A stretch of DNA of 7,101 bases from assembly GCA_905214175.1 (NCBI GenBank), contig CAJMLD010000077.1, positions 1-7,101 on the forward strand, written 5' to 3'. Of the stretch, positions 6,344-7,101 are shown piece after piece (within the stretch, counting starts at the first letter, position 1; every line of letters starts with the position of its first letter). This DNA is from an uncultured bacterium (lineage in GTDB: Bacteria; Actinomycetota; Coriobacteriia; Coriobacteriales; Atopobiaceae). The position numbers and the translations under genes are program-made. The notes under the pieces are model-generated. The model was not told the origin of the DNA. It saw only the letters and a list, made by a program, of their open reading frames with translations, and did no database searches.

Positions 6344-7101
6344 ATGAAAATTGCCCAGAAGATAAGGAAGTACGGTATCGCCGGGTCGCTCCGGCGCGCG
6401 CCCAACGCCATCCGCTATCGCGCGGACGACGCTCTGTACCGCCGGGAGTACGCGAGGTTCCAGAGGTTGCCAATCGACGGGCGCCTCGTCGTGCTCGAGA
6501 GCGAGGGAGACCTCTCAGACAATGCCTACGCGCTCTACGACCACATGCGCGAGGCGGGCTACCTCGAGCGCTACCGGGTCGTGTGGGCTGTGGACGACCT
6601 GGACGCTGCGGTGAGACTCAAGGAAGCCGAGCCCGACAGGTGGCCGAACACAGAGTTCGTGTGCAAGACCTCCGTCGGTCCCTGGGGCGTGAACCACAAC
6701 CTTGCGAAGGCACTCGCGACGTGCCGGTGGCTCATTTTTGACCATTGCAATCTTATGTCGCGCTTAGCCAAAAGAGATGAGCAAGAATTGGTTTATCTAT
6801 CTCATGGCTGGGGATATAAAGCTCCCAAGGGTGCAGATCCCGCTTCAGACGTTACGCGCTGGGATCTCATGACTGCCACTGGTCCGCTTGCCGCAAAAGG
6901 ACTCGCGGAGTACTGGCAGTATCCGCTAGAGAAGTCGGCCGTCACCGGCTATCCAAGGCTTGACTATCTATTCGAAGACGACCCTGTTGTGTCGGAGAAG
7001 GTCAATGAAGCATTCCACCTAAGTGACTATCGAAAGGTCGTTTTCTGGATGCCGACGTTCCGCAAGTCGGTGGCGAGCACCTTATCTGAGGACTACATCC
7101 A
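6344..7101 (+). CDS. CDP-glycerol glycerophosphotransferase family protein (TagB/TagF-like), 3' end cut by the window
   Basis: The frame from ATG 6344 is open for 252 codons to the window edge with no stop. After a basic N-terminus (M-K-I-A-Q-K-I-R-K-Y) come R-L-V-V-L-E-S-E-G-D-L-S-D-N-A-Y-A-L-Y and Y-R-V-V-W-A-V-D. Next are W-L-I-F-D-H-C-N-L, then L-V-Y-L-S-H-G-W-G-Y-K-A-P-K-G with His154 at the place of the conserved catalytic-region His-Gly, then G-Y-P-R-L-D-Y-L-F (from 202) and W-M-P-T-F-R-K-S (from 235). This order is the signature of PF04464, whose members move glycerol phosphate (or a similar polyol phosphate) from CDP-glycerol to teichoic acid or to capsule sugars. In this operon it may decorate or extend the polysaccharide. 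Composition falls from about 66% GC before 6730 to about 47% at 6721-6840, though the protein motifs continue unbroken. Confidence 0.85.
   Translation, partial: MKIAQKIRKYGIAGSLRRAPNAIRYRADDALYRREYARFQRLPIDGRLVVLESEGDLSDNAYALYDHMREAGYLERYRVVWAVDDLDAAVRLKEAEPDRWPNTEFVCKTSVGPWGVNHNLAKALATCRWLIFDHCNLMSRLAKRDEQELVYLSHGWGYKAPKGADPASDVTRWDLMTATGPLAAKGLAEYWQYPLEKSAVTGYPRLDYLFEDDPVVSEKVNEAFHLSDYRKVVFWMPTFRKSVASTLSEDYI

Overview
The window is a GC-rich (roughly 65% by eye), tightly packed, single-strand run of cell-surface polysaccharide genes. Every gene reads on the + strand, with overlaps or short gaps, so it looks like the interior of one long operon. No promoter, terminator, RNA gene, insertion sequence or CRISPR array is visible. 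The base composition, frequent GTG/TTG starts, strong purine-rich ribosome binding sites and the mix of Wzx/EpsG/CDP-glycerol-transferase-type genes suggest a high-GC Gram-positive gut or oral bacterium. My best guess is the Coriobacteriia (Olsenella/Collinsella-like); that is an inference from protein style, not a demonstrated assignment.

Layout: (1) 1-124, the C-terminus of an RmlD-like dTDP-4-dehydrorhamnose reductase; (2) 121-832, a hexapeptide-repeat acyltransferase broken by a +1 frameshift in a G run, so its present frame runs to 855; (3) 845-1684, a family 2 glycosyltransferase cut short by an in-frame TAG, with its old C-terminus still readable to 1792; (4) 1789-2865, an EpsG/Wzy-like polymerase; (5) 2885-3718, a DXD-type glycosyltransferase carrying a 24-bp in-frame tandem repeat; (6) 3722-4843, a second family 2 glycosyltransferase with an N-terminal extension of about 70 residues; (7) 4925-6337, a Wzx-type flippase; (8) 6344 to the window end, the first 252 residues of a CDP-glycerol glycerophosphotransferase (TagB/TagF) family protein.

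Together these describe a Wzx/Wzy-dependent pathway: a rhamnose donor is made, transferases build a lipid-linked repeat unit, an acyltransferase may decorate it, Wzx flips it, the EpsG-like protein polymerises it, and the last gene may add glycerol phosphate.

The oddities are evolutionary rather than a new system. Two adjacent genes carry separate disabling lesions, one transferase has a recent-looking 24-bp expansion that can fold into hairpins, and there are abrupt AT-rich patches inside genes (about 31% GC at 1291-1380; about 47% GC at 6721-6840). This pattern fits a variable, recombining capsule or exopolysaccharide locus. I see no evidence for a previously undescribed system here.
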